DNA of 64,000 nt from Rhizobium redzepovicii (GCF_019793435.1 NZ_JAILYH010000014.1:1-64000); one strand, 5' to 3'. Counted from the stretch's first letter, positions 46,538-57,051 are shown. The notes: a model not told the origin generated them from the letters alone. A program made the numbers and translations.

Positions 46538-48823
46538 ATGCCCGTGAAGAAAGCCCATCCAGAGGCCGATGATTCCACGGCGGCTGAGGCAGGCGTCGGC
46601 AGCGTGGCGGATGACGATTCCGACCTGGCGGAACGGGAGAGCCGGTGGAACCATGCGCTCGTCGGCTCCGGCCTCGGCGTCTGGGATCACAACTATCGTC
46701 TCGACCGGAAATATTATTCGCAGACGTGGAAGACCATGCGCGGCATGGCGCCCGACGAGGAGGCCGCCGGCGACTACGATGCCTGGCTGGCCCTCGTCCA
46801 TCCCGATGATCGCGATTTTGTCGTCCATGCCATCGACCGGCAAAATGCCGGCGATCCGGATTTCCAGATCTTCGAATATCGCGAGCGCCACAGGGACGGC
46901 CACTGGATGTGGATCGACTGCCGCGGCGCCTGCGTGGAATGGGACGAGAGCGGCGTGCCGACGCGCATCGTCGGCACGGATACGGATATTACCGCCCGCA
47001 AGGAGGCCGAAGATACGCTGTCGCGCCTGTCGCGCCGGCTCGACCTGGCGCTGGAGATTTCCCGCATCGGCGTCTTCGAGGCGGATATCGAGAATGACAC
47101 CGTCGAATGGGACGAGCGTCTCATCGCCATTTACGGGCTGAAGGGCGCCTCGCGGCCAATCGCCAGCGACATCTGGGCAAAAAGCCTGCATCCCGACGAT
47201 CGCGAGCGCGTGCTCGGCTTGTCCGATCGCAGCGTCGAAAGCGGCAGTGATTTTCAGCAGGAATACCGCATCATCCGCGGCGACGGCGCCGAGCGCGTCA
47301 TCCGTGCCCGCTCGGCCTTCTTCGTCGACGGCAACGGCCACCGCAAGCTGATCGGCGCCAATTGGGACGTCACCGAGGAGGTCGCGCTCCGCAACGAGCT
47401 GCAGCGCGCCAAGGATCAGGCCGAGGCGCATAACCGCGAACTCGAAGCCGCCAAGGAGAGCATCGAGCGCCTGGCGCTGCACGATTATCTCACCAGCCTG
47501 CCGAACCGCCGCTATCTCGACAAGATGCTGGACGAGCGCTCGGCTGAATGCCGGGCCAAGGGCTTGGGCCTTGCGATCCTGCATATCGATCTCGACCGCT
47601 TCAAGCAGATCAACGATACGCTCGGCCACCGGGCCGGCGACGCCATGCTGCAGCATGCAGCAAGCGTGCTCAGAAACTCCGTCCGCGCCGCCGATTTCGT
47701 GGCCCGCATCGGCGGCGACGAATTCGTCATCCTCTGCACCGTCGATCCCGCCTCGAAGAAGATCGCCAGCCTTGCCGAACGGATCATTCGTGAATTGCGC
47801 AAACCGGTCAGATATGAGGGGCACGACTGTCGTTTCGGGGCCAGCATCGGCATTGCCGTCGACAGCGGCCCGACACTCGACGCCAAACAGATGCTGCTCG
47901 ATGCCGATATCGCGCTCTATCGCGCCAAGGGCCTGGGCCGCAACCGTTTCGAATTTTTCTCCGCATCCGACCGCCGCGACGTCATCTCGGCCAAGCACCT
48001 TGCCGACGAGATCCTGATCGGCCTCGAGCGCAACGAATTCGTGCCCTTCTATCAGCTGCAGTTCGATGCCCGCACCCTTGATGTCGTCGGCGTCGAAACA
48101 CTTGCCCGCTGGCAGCACCCGGTGCACGGGCTGCTGGCACCAGACCGTTTCCTCGATATCGCCGAGGATCTCGACGTCGTCTCGACCATCGACGCTCTGA
48201 TCCTGGAGCGCGCCATCGCCGATCGCCGCGCCTGGATCAAGGACGGGCTGTCCGTTCCGAAGATATCAGTCAACGTTTCCGCCCGGCGGCTTGCCGATCC
48301 CGATCTCGGCAAGAAGCTCCGCGCCCTGAAGATTGCGCCCGGCACCTTCGCCTTCGAATTGCTGGAATCGATCTCGCTCGACGATTGCGATGAGGCGGTC
48401 GCCGCCAACCTGAAAAAGCTGCGCAAACTCGGCATCGACATTCAGATCGACGATTTCGGCACCGGCCATGCATCGATCGTCAGCCTGCTGCGCCTGAGCC
48501 CGAAGACGCTGAAGATCGACCGCGAGCTGATCCGGCTGCTGCCGCAATCGGCTGAGCAGCGCAAACTCGTCGGCTCGATCATCGATATCGGCCGCTCGCT
48601 GAACATCCTTGTCATTGCCGAGGGTGTCGAGACGTCAGATCATATCCGCATTCTCGAAGAACTCGACTGCGACACGCTGCAGGGCTACGCGCTCGCCCGG
48701 CCGATGCCGGCGATGCAGATCCCCTCCTTCATCCGCGCCGGCAGCTGGCGCCACGGGCAGGTCGCCGCGCGCGCCTTGCAGACGCAGCTTCGCCGCGAGC
48801 TTCGAAGCAGATCCGCCAAATAA
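46538..48823 (+). CDS. PAS-GGDEF-EAL cyclic-di-GMP signalling protein
   Basis: A 761-residue protein with no signal peptide or membrane helix. Two PAS/PAC units come first (about 35-155 and 160-285: GLGVWDHNYRLDRKYYS, then ISRIGVFEADIENDTVEW), then a linker helix. A diguanylate cyclase domain follows with DYLTSLPNRRYLDKML and the intact active site RIGGDEFVIL. The C-terminal EAL domain has VETLARWQHP (ETL in place of EAL), NVSARRL, FELLES, IDDFGTGHAS, LKIDREL, and IAEGVET, so phosphodiesterase residues are mostly there. It makes and/or degrades c-di-GMP in answer to a PAS-sensed cue. Single gene. Confidence 0.92.
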   Translation: MPVKKAHPEADDSTAAEAGVGSVADDDSDLAERESRWNHALVGSGLGVWDHNYRLDRKYYSQTWKTMRGMAPDEEAAGDYDAWLALVHPDDRDFVVHAIDRQNAGDPDFQIFEYRERHRDGHWMWIDCRGACVEWDESGVPTRIVGTDTDITARKEAEDTLSRLSRRLDLALEISRIGVFEADIENDTVEWDERLIAIYGLKGASRPIASDIWAKSLHPDDRERVLGLSDRSVESGSDFQQEYRIIRGDGAERVIRARSAFFVDGNGHRKLIGANWDVTEEVALRNELQRAKDQAEAHNRELEAAKESIERLALHDYLTSLPNRRYLDKMLDERSAECRAKGLGLAILHIDLDRFKQINDTLGHRAGDAMLQHAASVLRNSVRAADFVARIGGDEFVILCTVDPASKKIASLAERIIRELRKPVRYEGHDCRFGASIGIAVDSGPTLDAKQMLLDADIALYRAKGLGRNRFEFFSASDRRDVISAKHLADEILIGLERNEFVPFYQLQFDARTLDVVGVETLARWQHPVHGLLAPDRFLDIAEDLDVVSTIDALILERAIADRRAWIKDGLSVPKISVNVSARRLADPDLGKKLRALKIAPGTFAFELLESISLDDCDEAVAANLKKLRKLGIDIQIDDFGTGHASIVSLLRLSPKTLKIDRELIRLLPQSAEQRKLVGSIIDIGRSLNILVIAEGVETSDHIRILEELDCDTLQGYALARPMPAMQIPSFIRAGSWRHGQVAARALQTQLRRELRSRSAK

Positions 48824-49052
48824 AGACCTGCACAAGCAGCCCGCCATTTCGTCGTCATTTCACCGTATCGGAAAAGGCGCTAGACTCGTCTTGCGAATTC
48901 ATTCGATTCTCTTGGCGGTATTCCGTAAAATCTGGAAACCGGGGAAGGAAGGATAGGCGGATTGTGAAACTCACTCTTTTCCTTTAAGGGGACGCCACGA
49001 GATCGATCCACTCGCGCTATCCCAAGAGCGCCAACAACAGAGAATGACCACG

Positions 49053-49817
49053 ATGAACCGTCGCCGCCGTATCTACGAGGGCAAGGCAAAGATTCTGTAT
49101 GAGGGCCCGGAACCGGGCACTTTGATCCAGTTCTTCAAGGACGATGCCACTGCCTTCAACAAGAAGAAACACGAAGTCATCGATGGCAAGGGCGTCCTCA
49201 ACAACCGCATTTCCGAATATATCTTCAGCCATCTGAACAAGATCGGCATCCCCACGCATTTCATCCGCCGGCTCAACATGCGCGAGCAGCTGATCAAGGA
49301 AGTGGAGATGATCCCGCTGGAGATCGTCGTGCGCAATGTCGCCGCCGGGTCGCTCGCCAAGCGTCTCGGGATCGACGAAGGCGTGGTACTGCCGCGCTCG
49401 ATCATCGAATTCTACTACAAATCCGACGCGCTCGACGATCCGATGGTCTCCGAAGAGCACATCACTGCCTTCGGCTGGGCCAATCCCGCCGAGCTCGACG
49501 ACATCATGGCGCTTGCCATCCGCGTCAACGACTTCATGACCGGCCTCTTCCTCGGCGTCGGCATCCAGCTCGTCGACTTCAAGATCGAATGCGGCCGCCT
49601 ATTCGAAGGCGATCTGATGCGCATCATCCTCGCCGACGAAATCTCACCGGACAGCTGCCGGCTCTGGGATATCGAGACCCACGAGAAGATGGACAAGGAT
49701 CGTTTCCGCCGCGATCTCGGCGGGCTGCTCGAAGCCTATTCCGAAGTTGCGCGCCGTCTCGGCATCATCAATGAAAACGAGCCTGTGCGTGGCACCGGCC
49801 CGGTTCTGGTCAAGTAA
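49053..49817 (+). CDS. purC: SAICAR synthetase
   Basis: A 254-residue enzyme that joins aspartate to CAIR with ATP to make SAICAR. Marks are RRRIYEGKAKILYEGPEPG at the start, FFKDDATAFNKKK, RRLNMREQLIKEVEMIPLE, VVRNVAAGSLAKRLG, and LADEISPDSCRLWD. ATG 49053 (MNRRRRIYEG) agrees with the family N-terminus; an ATG nine bases upstream is in frame. It heads the purC-purS-kptA-purQ row and is followed after 15 bases by purS. Confidence 0.96.
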   Translation: MNRRRRIYEGKAKILYEGPEPGTLIQFFKDDATAFNKKKHEVIDGKGVLNNRISEYIFSHLNKIGIPTHFIRRLNMREQLIKEVEMIPLEIVVRNVAAGSLAKRLGIDEGVVLPRSIIEFYYKSDALDDPMVSEEHITAFGWANPAELDDIMALAIRVNDFMTGLFLGVGIQLVDFKIECGRLFEGDLMRIILADEISPDSCRLWDIETHEKMDKDRFRRDLGGLLEAYSEVARRLGIINENEPVRGTGPVLVK

Positions 49818-49832
49818 GGCAGGAAAGACAAA

Positions 49833-50075
49833 GTGATCAAGGCTCGTGTCACCGTCACGCTGAAAAACGGCGTTCTCGATCCGCAGGGCAAGGCTATCGA
49901 AGGCGCGCTCGGCGCCCTCGGCTTCTCGGGCGTCGGCCACATCAGACAGGGCAAGGTCTTCGACCTGGAACTGGAAAGCACCGACAAGGCCAAGGCCGAA
50001 GCCGACCTAAAAGCCATGTGCGAGAAGCTCCTCGCCAACACGGTCATCGAGAACTACGCGATCGCGATCGACTGA
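49833..50075 (+). CDS. purS: FGAM synthase subunit PurS
   Basis: An 80-residue small subunit of phosphoribosylformylglycinamidine synthase. It bridges the PurL and PurQ subunits and is required with the short form of PurL. The pattern is KARVTVTLKNGVLDPQGKAI and KVFDLEL. The start is GTG at 49833 after a GGAAAG stretch. Directly after purC; kptA follows 44 bases later. Confidence 0.95.
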   Translation: MIKARVTVTLKNGVLDPQGKAIEGALGALGFSGVGHIRQGKVFDLELESTDKAKAEADLKAMCEKLLANTVIENYAIAID

Positions 50076-50119
50076 CGATCACCGACCCGTCGTCCGGCGG
50101 ACCTTGAGGATTTGGCGTC

Positions 50120-50674
50120 ATGACGCAGGCAAAGCTGGAGACAGACGTCTCGAAATATATGAGCTATGTTTTGCGTCATGCGCCTGAGGCCGCAGGTTTG
50201 ACGCTCGATGCCGAGGGCTGGGTATCGTTGGATGAACTCGAAAAGGCGGTGACGTCGAAATACGACGTTTCCCGCGCCGATATTATCGCCGTCGTCGAAA
50301 ACAATCCGAAGAAGCGCTTCACCCTTGCCGACAATAGAATTCGCGCCAATCAGGGTCATAGCGTCGACGTCGATCTCGCATTGACCCCGGTGGAACCGCC
50401 AGCGGTTCTCTATCACGGCACGTCTTCCGCCAACTGGCATTCGATCGAGCGCGAAGGCTTGAAAAAGATGCAGCGTCATCACGTTCATCTGTCGGCGGAC
50501 ATCGAAACCGCAAAAATCGTCGCAACGCGCCGCAAGGGTGAATATCTCATCCTGCGTGTCGATGCGGCTCGCATGTTTTCAGAGGGTCATTCTTTCTTTG
50601 TCTCCGACAATGGAGTATGGCTCGCCGAAAGCGTTCCAAATCAATATCTTTCGCCAGACGCGGGGACCCCATGA
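50120..50674 (+). CDS. kptA: RNA 2'-phosphotransferase, Tpt1/KptA family
   Basis: A 184-residue protein that matches Tpt1/KptA, which moves a 2'-phosphate from RNA to NAD+. The start has SKYMSYVLRHAPEAAGLTLD with the catalytic Arg19-His20 pair; then PKKRFTL, the RANQGH motif (residues 75-80), LYHGTS (97-102), HLSADIETAK with RRKGEY, and GVWLAESVP follow. All parts of the fold are present, so it looks intact. It sits between purS and purQ, and its stop overlaps the purQ start by four bases (ATGA), which is unusual company for this RNA repair enzyme. Codon use is a little richer in A/T than in its neighbours. Confidence 0.93.
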   Translation: MTQAKLETDVSKYMSYVLRHAPEAAGLTLDAEGWVSLDELEKAVTSKYDVSRADIIAVVENNPKKRFTLADNRIRANQGHSVDVDLALTPVEPPAVLYHGTSSANWHSIEREGLKKMQRHHVHLSADIETAKIVATRRKGEYLILRVDAARMFSEGHSFFVSDNGVWLAESVPNQYLSPDAGTP

Positions 50675-51342
50675 AATCAGCCGTCGTTCAACTTCCGGGC
50701 CTCAACCGCGACCGAGATATGATCGCCGCCCTGACGAAAATTTCCGGCAAGCCGCCGGTGACGATCTGGCAGACGGAAACCGAGATCCCCGATGTCGACC
50801 TGATAGTCATCCCCGGCGGTTTCTCCTATGGCGATTACCTGCGCTGCGGCGCGATCGCCGCCCGTATGCCGGTCATGCAGGCGATCATCGACAAAGCCGA
50901 AAAAGGCGTGAAGGTACTCGGCGTCTGCAACGGCTTCCAGATCCTCGTCGAGGCCGGCCTGCTGCCCGGCGCGCTGATGCGCAATGCCTCGCTGAAATTC
51001 GTCTGCCGCGAAATCAAGCTCGAAGTCGTCAATGCCGAGACGGATTTCACCCGCGCCTACGCGCAGGGCCAGATCATCCGCAGCCCGGTCGCCCATCACG
51101 ACGGCAATTATTTCGCCGATGAAGCGACGCTGGCGGCAATCGAAGGCAATGGCCAGGTGGTGTTCCGCTATGCCGAGGGCACCAACCCGAACGGCTCGGT
51201 CAACGACATCGCCGCCGTCATGAACGAAAAGGGCAACGTGCTCGGCATGATGCCGCATCCCGAAAACCTGATCGAAGCCGCCCATGGCGGCTCGGATGGC
51301 CGCGGCCTGTTCGCCTCGGCGCTCGATGTCATTGCCGCCTGA
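50671..51342 (+). CDS. purQ: FGAM synthase glutaminase subunit PurQ
   Basis: A 223-residue glutaminase (class I amidotransferase) that gives ammonia to PurL. Marks are KSAVVQLPGLNRDRDMIAAL, VIPGGFSYGDYLRCGAIAA, the nucleophile Cys in GVCNGFQIL, PVAHHDGNYFAD, and the His/Glu in MMPHPENLIE. ATG 50671 overlaps the kptA stop (ATGA) and the ribosome site GGGGA lies inside kptA, so purQ translation is coupled with kptA. The open frame upstream to 50617 is inside kptA. Confidence 0.96.
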   Translation: MKSAVVQLPGLNRDRDMIAALTKISGKPPVTIWQTETEIPDVDLIVIPGGFSYGDYLRCGAIAARMPVMQAIIDKAEKGVKVLGVCNGFQILVEAGLLPGALMRNASLKFVCREIKLEVVNAETDFTRAYAQGQIIRSPVAHHDGNYFADEATLAAIEGNGQVVFRYAEGTNPNGSVNDIAAVMNEKGNVLGMMPHPENLIEAAHGGSDGRGLFASALDVIAA

Positions 51343-51373
51343 AATCCTCTCATCCGGATCTGGAGCAAGATCG

Positions 51374-51772
51374 ATGCGCCCTCGCCTTTCCGTCGCAAAT
51401 GCCGCCCTGCTTGCCGCTCTCGCAGCCATGGTCGCGGCCTGCCAGTCGACGCCGGCGCCAACGGGTCCGAACCGCGCCGCGCTGCCGACGATGGAGCGCG
51501 TGGCGCTCGGCGCCAATGCCTGCTGGTTCAAGTCGGGCGATCCGGCTTTTGCCGCCTATAAGCTTGCGCCGGAGCTCAATTCCTTCTCCGGCCGCCCGCG
51601 CATCCTTCTCGTCCACAAGGGCAGCCCGGAAAGCCGACCGCTGCTCGTCGTGCAGGCCGAGGGAAGCCCGTCGCATGTCCAGGCCTTCGGTCCGATGATG
51701 TCGGAGCCGGTCGCCGGCCGCATCGCCGCCGACGTCAATCGCTGGTCCGGCGGCAGCAAGGCCTGCAGCTGA
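51374..51772 (+). CDS. hypothetical lipoprotein
   Basis: A 132-residue protein with a hydrophobic signal (ANAALLAALAAMVAAC) ended by the lipobox VAAC, then QSTPAPTGPN. The mature part has one further Cys near residue 50 (GANACWF) and one at the end (KACS), which might pair in the periplasm. No domain is recognised. ATG 51374 gives the proper signal; the upstream frame overlaps purQ. It lies 31 bases after purQ. Confidence 0.75.
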   Translation: MRPRLSVANAALLAALAAMVAACQSTPAPTGPNRAALPTMERVALGANACWFKSGDPAFAAYKLAPELNSFSGRPRILLVHKGSPESRPLLVVQAEGSPSHVQAFGPMMSEPVAGRIAADVNRWSGGSKACS

Positions 51773-51796
51773 TCGCGGCAATCGCTTTCCGCACCG

Positions 51797-52054
51797 TCAG
51801 TCCCAGAAGAACGACTTGCCGACTTCGCGCGCAGCATCGGACTGCGACACCCCGATATCCTTGAGCTCGCTCGCCGTCAGGTTTCTGAGTGCCCGACGGC
51901 CTTCCCGCTTCTGATGCCAGAGAAGCACCGCCGCCCAGACCCGACCCAAGCGCGTCGTCGCCTCGGCAGGTGCGTCGGGAACGACGATTTGTCTCCTATC
52001 CTCGTAAGAGACAATAGGTACAATCGGCATTTTGATCTCAGGCAAGGCAGACAT
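51797..52054 (-). CDS. DUF1127 domain protein
   Basis: An 85-residue protein whose C-terminal half is a DUF1127 domain: WHQKREGRRALRNLTASELK followed by DIGVSQSDAAREVGK. The N-terminal part (MSALPEIKMPIVPIVSYEDRR) is less conserved. Small DUF1127 proteins in rhizobia and Agrobacterium affect RNA turnover and phosphate and carbon metabolism. ATG 52054 has GAGAGG upstream. It is divergent from a MocR-type regulator over 81 bases and is likely its target. A frame running from 53575 to here is mostly antisense and is not coding. Confidence 0.85.
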   Translation of the reverse strand: MSALPEIKMPIVPIVSYEDRRQIVVPDAPAEATTRLGRVWAAVLLWHQKREGRRALRNLTASELKDIGVSQSDAAREVGKSFFWD

Positions 52055-52111
52055 TCCAGGAATCCTCTCGGTTATCCGTTGGAATTGACTCTTAATCTTG
52101 ACAGAGACAAT

Positions 52112-52134
52112 GTGACAATATAGGCAATTGTCAC
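52112..52134. promoter_or_regulatory. inverted-repeat operator between DUF1127 gene and mocR
   Basis: GTGACAAT (52112-52119) and ATTGTCAC (52127-52134) form a perfect 8-bp inverted repeat around seven bases, ending one base before the mocR start codon. Further GACA copies (about 52100-52117) occur upstream. The -35-like TTGACA at 52098 and a -10-like TATAGG at 52119 would put the start of transcription almost at the ATG. Autoregulation of mocR and control of the DUF1127 gene are inferred. Confidence 0.6.
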
Positions 52135-52135
52135 C

Positions 52136-53554
52136 ATGACAAATTGGCTTCCTGATCTTTCCCGCGGCTCCGGGCCGGTCTATCTCCGGCTCGCCGACAG
52201 CATTGAATCCGCTATTTCGAGCGGGGCCCTGCCCGCCGGCAGCAAATTGCCGCCGCAGCGCAATCTCGCTTACGATATCGGGGTGACAATCGGCACGATC
52301 GGCCGCGCCTATGCGCTGGTGCATGAGCGTGGCCTGGTCGCCGGCGAAGTCGGGCGCGGCACCTATGTGCTGAACCGCTCGGAGACCCCGCCCGGCGAAC
52401 AAGCCGACCCGTTGACGGTTTCGCTCGGCAGCACCCGCCTCCGCGATGCGCCGGCAGACAAGATCCGTTTCGACACCACCGCCGCTCCCGATCTTGGCCA
52501 GGGCAAGATCATAGCGGGCATCCTTTCCGAGATCGGCGAGGAGCATCTTGCCGAAATCTCCTCCTATTCCCGGAGTTTTCCGGGCAACTGGTTCGAGGCG
52601 GGCCGCCGCTGGCTTGCCCGCAGCGGCTGGACGCCGGAAGCCGAAAACATCGTGCCGACACTCGGCGCCCACGCGGCCGCGGTCGCCGTCATCGCCGCCG
52701 TCTCGGCGCCGGGCGACAAGATCGTCTTCGAGGACCTCACCTACACGCAGGTCAGCCGCAGCGCCCGCCTGCTCGGCCGCCGCACGCTGACGGTCGATTC
52801 GGATGAAGACGGCGTGATCCCGGAGGATTTCGAGCGGCTCTGCCAGCAGCAGCATCCGAAGCTCGCCTTCCTCATGCCGACCATCCACAATCCCACCGTG
52901 ACGATCATGCCCTATGAACGGCGCGCGGCAATTGCTGCAATCGCCAGGAAGCACGGCGTCTGGCTGATCGAGGACGATCTCTACGGTGGCATGGCCGACG
53001 ATGACACACCGCTCATCGCCTCGCTTGCGCCCGATCGCACCTTCCTCGTCAGCGGCCTGTCGAAATCCGTCGCCGCCGGCGTGCGCGGCGGCTGGGTCGC
53101 CTGCCCGCCGCATTTTGCCCAGCGCATCAGGGTGACGCACAGGATGATCACAGGTGGCCTGCCCTTCATCCTGGCGGAAACCTGCGCACGTCTCGTCGAA
53201 AGCGGCACGGCGCACGAAATCCGCAAGCAGAGCGTCGAAGAACTCTCCCGGCGCGTCGGGCTCGCCCGCGAGCAACTGCAGGGCTTCGATTTCCAATCGC
53301 ACCCGCACGCGCCCTTCCTCTGGCTGAAACTGCCGGAGCCGTGGATGTCCGGCACGTTCAAGAATGCCGCTTACCGCGATGGCGTGCTGGTCGATGACGA
53401 GGATGAGTTCAAGGCGGCGCGCGGCGAGAAAATCTATCACCGCGTTCGCATCGGCTTCTCGTCGCCCAAGTCGCAACAGGAACTGGTCTCCGGCCTGATG
53501 ATCCTGCGCCGGCTGCTGGAAAACGGCGGCTCCGCCTATGATGGTGAAATATGA
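52136..53554 (+). CDS. MocR-type transcription regulator (GntR HTH plus aminotransferase fold)
   Basis: A 472-residue fusion. Residues about 10-80 form a GntR winged helix (LADSIESAISSGALPAGSKL then PPQRNLAYDIG) and the rest is a fold type I PLP aminotransferase domain, with PLP Lys in LVSGLSKSVAAGVRGGW and GAHAAAVAVIAAVSAPGDK. MocR proteins use PLP as sensor for amino acid, vitamin B6 or similar signals. It is divergent from the DUF1127 gene. The translated start at 52136 follows the operator directly with little leader. Confidence 0.9.
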   Translation: MTNWLPDLSRGSGPVYLRLADSIESAISSGALPAGSKLPPQRNLAYDIGVTIGTIGRAYALVHERGLVAGEVGRGTYVLNRSETPPGEQADPLTVSLGSTRLRDAPADKIRFDTTAAPDLGQGKIIAGILSEIGEEHLAEISSYSRSFPGNWFEAGRRWLARSGWTPEAENIVPTLGAHAAAVAVIAAVSAPGDKIVFEDLTYTQVSRSARLLGRRTLTVDSDEDGVIPEDFERLCQQQHPKLAFLMPTIHNPTVTIMPYERRAAIAAIARKHGVWLIEDDLYGGMADDDTPLIASLAPDRTFLVSGLSKSVAAGVRGGWVACPPHFAQRIRVTHRMITGGLPFILAETCARLVESGTAHEIRKQSVEELSRRVGLAREQLQGFDFQSHPHAPFLWLKLPEPWMSGTFKNAAYRDGVLVDDEDEFKAARGEKIYHRVRIGFSSPKSQQELVSGLMILRRLLENGGSAYDGEI

Positions 53555-53676
53555 TGTGTTGCAAATACACGTCATAAATTAGAAAAACCGCCGGGGCCTA
53601 TTCGCGGTGCTTTACCGACCGAACCTCCATGCTACCTCTTTGTTATTCCCGCCTGACGCGAATCAAAGGACAGCAA

Positions 53677-54255
53677 ATGAGGGTCGACTTCGGAAGAATC
53701 GCGTTGCGTTTTTTGAATAAGGCATCAGTGGCAGCGGTAGCCGGCACCTTGGCGGCAGGCTCGGCGAATGCCGGCGAGCAGATATTCGACGAACTGCGTT
53801 TCGGGCTCTCGACCTCGGTGCAATCTGGCCATTCCAGGGAAGACGGCGTCTTTACCGAGATCACCGCTCTTTTCGATCCTTTCGGCTACGAGTCTTCAGT
53901 CGGCTGGCAGCAGCAGTTGTTGCACCCCCGTGTTCATCTCGGCACCTCGATCGGCACATCGGGCGAGGCCAGCCAATTCTTCACAGGCTTCACTTGGACG
54001 GTCAATTTCAACGAGAAGCTCTTTGCCGAAGCCGGCTTCGGCGGCGTCATCCACACCGGCGATCTCGAGGGCGATGATGACGGCCCGGAACTGGGCTGCC
54101 GCGTCCTCTTTCACGAATATGCAGGCGCCGGCTACCGTTTCACCCCGCATTGGAACGTGATGGCTCAGATTGCCCACTCCTCGCATGCCAATCTCTGCGA
54201 CGGCCCGAACGACGGCATGACACGCGCCGGACTGCAGGTCGGCTACAAGTTCTGA
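53677..54255 (+). CDS. PagL-like lipid A 3-O-deacylase family outer membrane protein
   Basis: A 192-residue exported protein with signal peptide (cut near NAGE) and beta-barrel layout (aromatic ending VGYKF). The PagL pattern at the end is IAHSSHANLCDGPNDGMTRA. In PagL the catalytic triad is His, Ser, Glu, and the Glu normally follows the NDG(I) block; here that place is Thr, so activity is uncertain by this reading. If active it would trim lipid A 3-O-acyl chains. ATG 53677 follows AAAGGA. A palindromic terminator follows. Confidence 0.75.
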   Translation: MRVDFGRIALRFLNKASVAAVAGTLAAGSANAGEQIFDELRFGLSTSVQSGHSREDGVFTEITALFDPFGYESSVGWQQQLLHPRVHLGTSIGTSGEASQFFTGFTWTVNFNEKLFAEAGFGGVIHTGDLEGDDDGPELGCRVLFHEYAGAGYRFTPHWNVMAQIAHSSHANLCDGPNDGMTRAGLQVGYKF

Positions 54256-54282
54256 CCGATTGCCGCTTTGTGAAAACAGTCT

Positions 54283-54361
54283 GCCCGCCCTGTGAACTGA
54301 CCGCCGAAGTTGGGTGTCCAACTTTGGGAGTCAGTTCACTGTGTTGACAGCGGGCTTTTTT
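54283..54361 (+). terminator. nested palindromic terminator, IS3-like inverted ends
   Basis: Three nested inverted repeats lie after the pagL-like gene: GCCCGC (54283-54288) with GCGGGC (54350-54355) outside, GTGAACTGAC (54292-54301) with GTCAGTTCAC (54330-54339) in the middle, and AAGTTGG (54307-54313) with CCAACTT (54318-54324) inside. Six T follow. The T run makes it a good terminator. The inner 48 bp look like two abutted termini of an IS3-family element (see findings). Confidence 0.7.
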
Positions 54362-54424
54362 CTGTCGCGCGCCGCCGCTACATACGCTAAAGACAGCGCA
54401 AAACGCGCCAGGGACTTTCCGCTC

Positions 54425-56656
<2,232 letters not shown>

Positions 56657-56675
56657 TGCGCAAGGAGTAACGATC

Positions 56676-56909
56676 ATGGCCATGAAACCCGGCGATATCG
56701 AAGACATGATCAAGGCTGGGATTCCCGGTGCAAAGGTGACGATCCGCGATCTGGCGGGCGACGGCGATCACTACGCCGCCGAAGTCGTCGCCGAAGCCTT
56801 CCGCGGCAAGAGCCGCGTGCAGCAACACCAGATGGTCTACGAGGCGCTGAAGGGCAATATGGGCGGCGTCCTGCACGCGCTGGCGCTGCAGACCTCGGCG
56901 CCGGATTGA
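56676..56909 (+). CDS. BolA family protein
   Basis: A 77-residue BolA protein. DIEDMIKAGIPGAKVTIRDL starts the domain and the conserved GDHYAAEVVAEAF and RVQQHQMVYEALK mark it, including the Cys/His ligand area. BolA binds [2Fe-2S] with monothiol glutaredoxins (the grxD type present 3 kb away). It may act in iron regulation. ATG 56676 follows AAGGAG. It ends the purL-bolA transcript with a strong terminator. Confidence 0.93.
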   Translation: MAMKPGDIEDMIKAGIPGAKVTIRDLAGDGDHYAAEVVAEAFRGKSRVQQHQMVYEALKGNMGGVLHALALQTSAPD

Positions 56910-56948
56910 CCGGCTGCCGTTGGTCGGTTGAAAGTTTGCGATGAACCG

Positions 56949-56985
56949 GCCCGGCAGGAAGACTTACTTTCTGCCGGGCTTTTTC
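56949..56985 (+). terminator. intrinsic terminator after bolA
   Basis: A stem of GCCCGGCAGGAA with TTTCTGCCGGGC (one G-T pair) and a seven-base loop is followed by five T. It is about 40 bases after the bolA stop, so it should end the purL-bolA transcript. Confidence 0.9.
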
Positions 56986-57051
56986 GCCGACGCGCGGTGA
57001 TTCCAACTCACCAAAGCGTGTGGACTTAATGGCGCGCCCTGTCTCAACTTC

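Noticed and set aside
46469..48127. A 552-codon minus-strand frame opposite the GGDEF-EAL gene.
   Set aside because: Antisense of a clear multi-domain coding gene.
51797..53575. A 592-codon minus-strand frame.
   Set aside because: Only the last 85 codons (from 52054) form the DUF1127 protein. The rest is antisense to the mocR gene.
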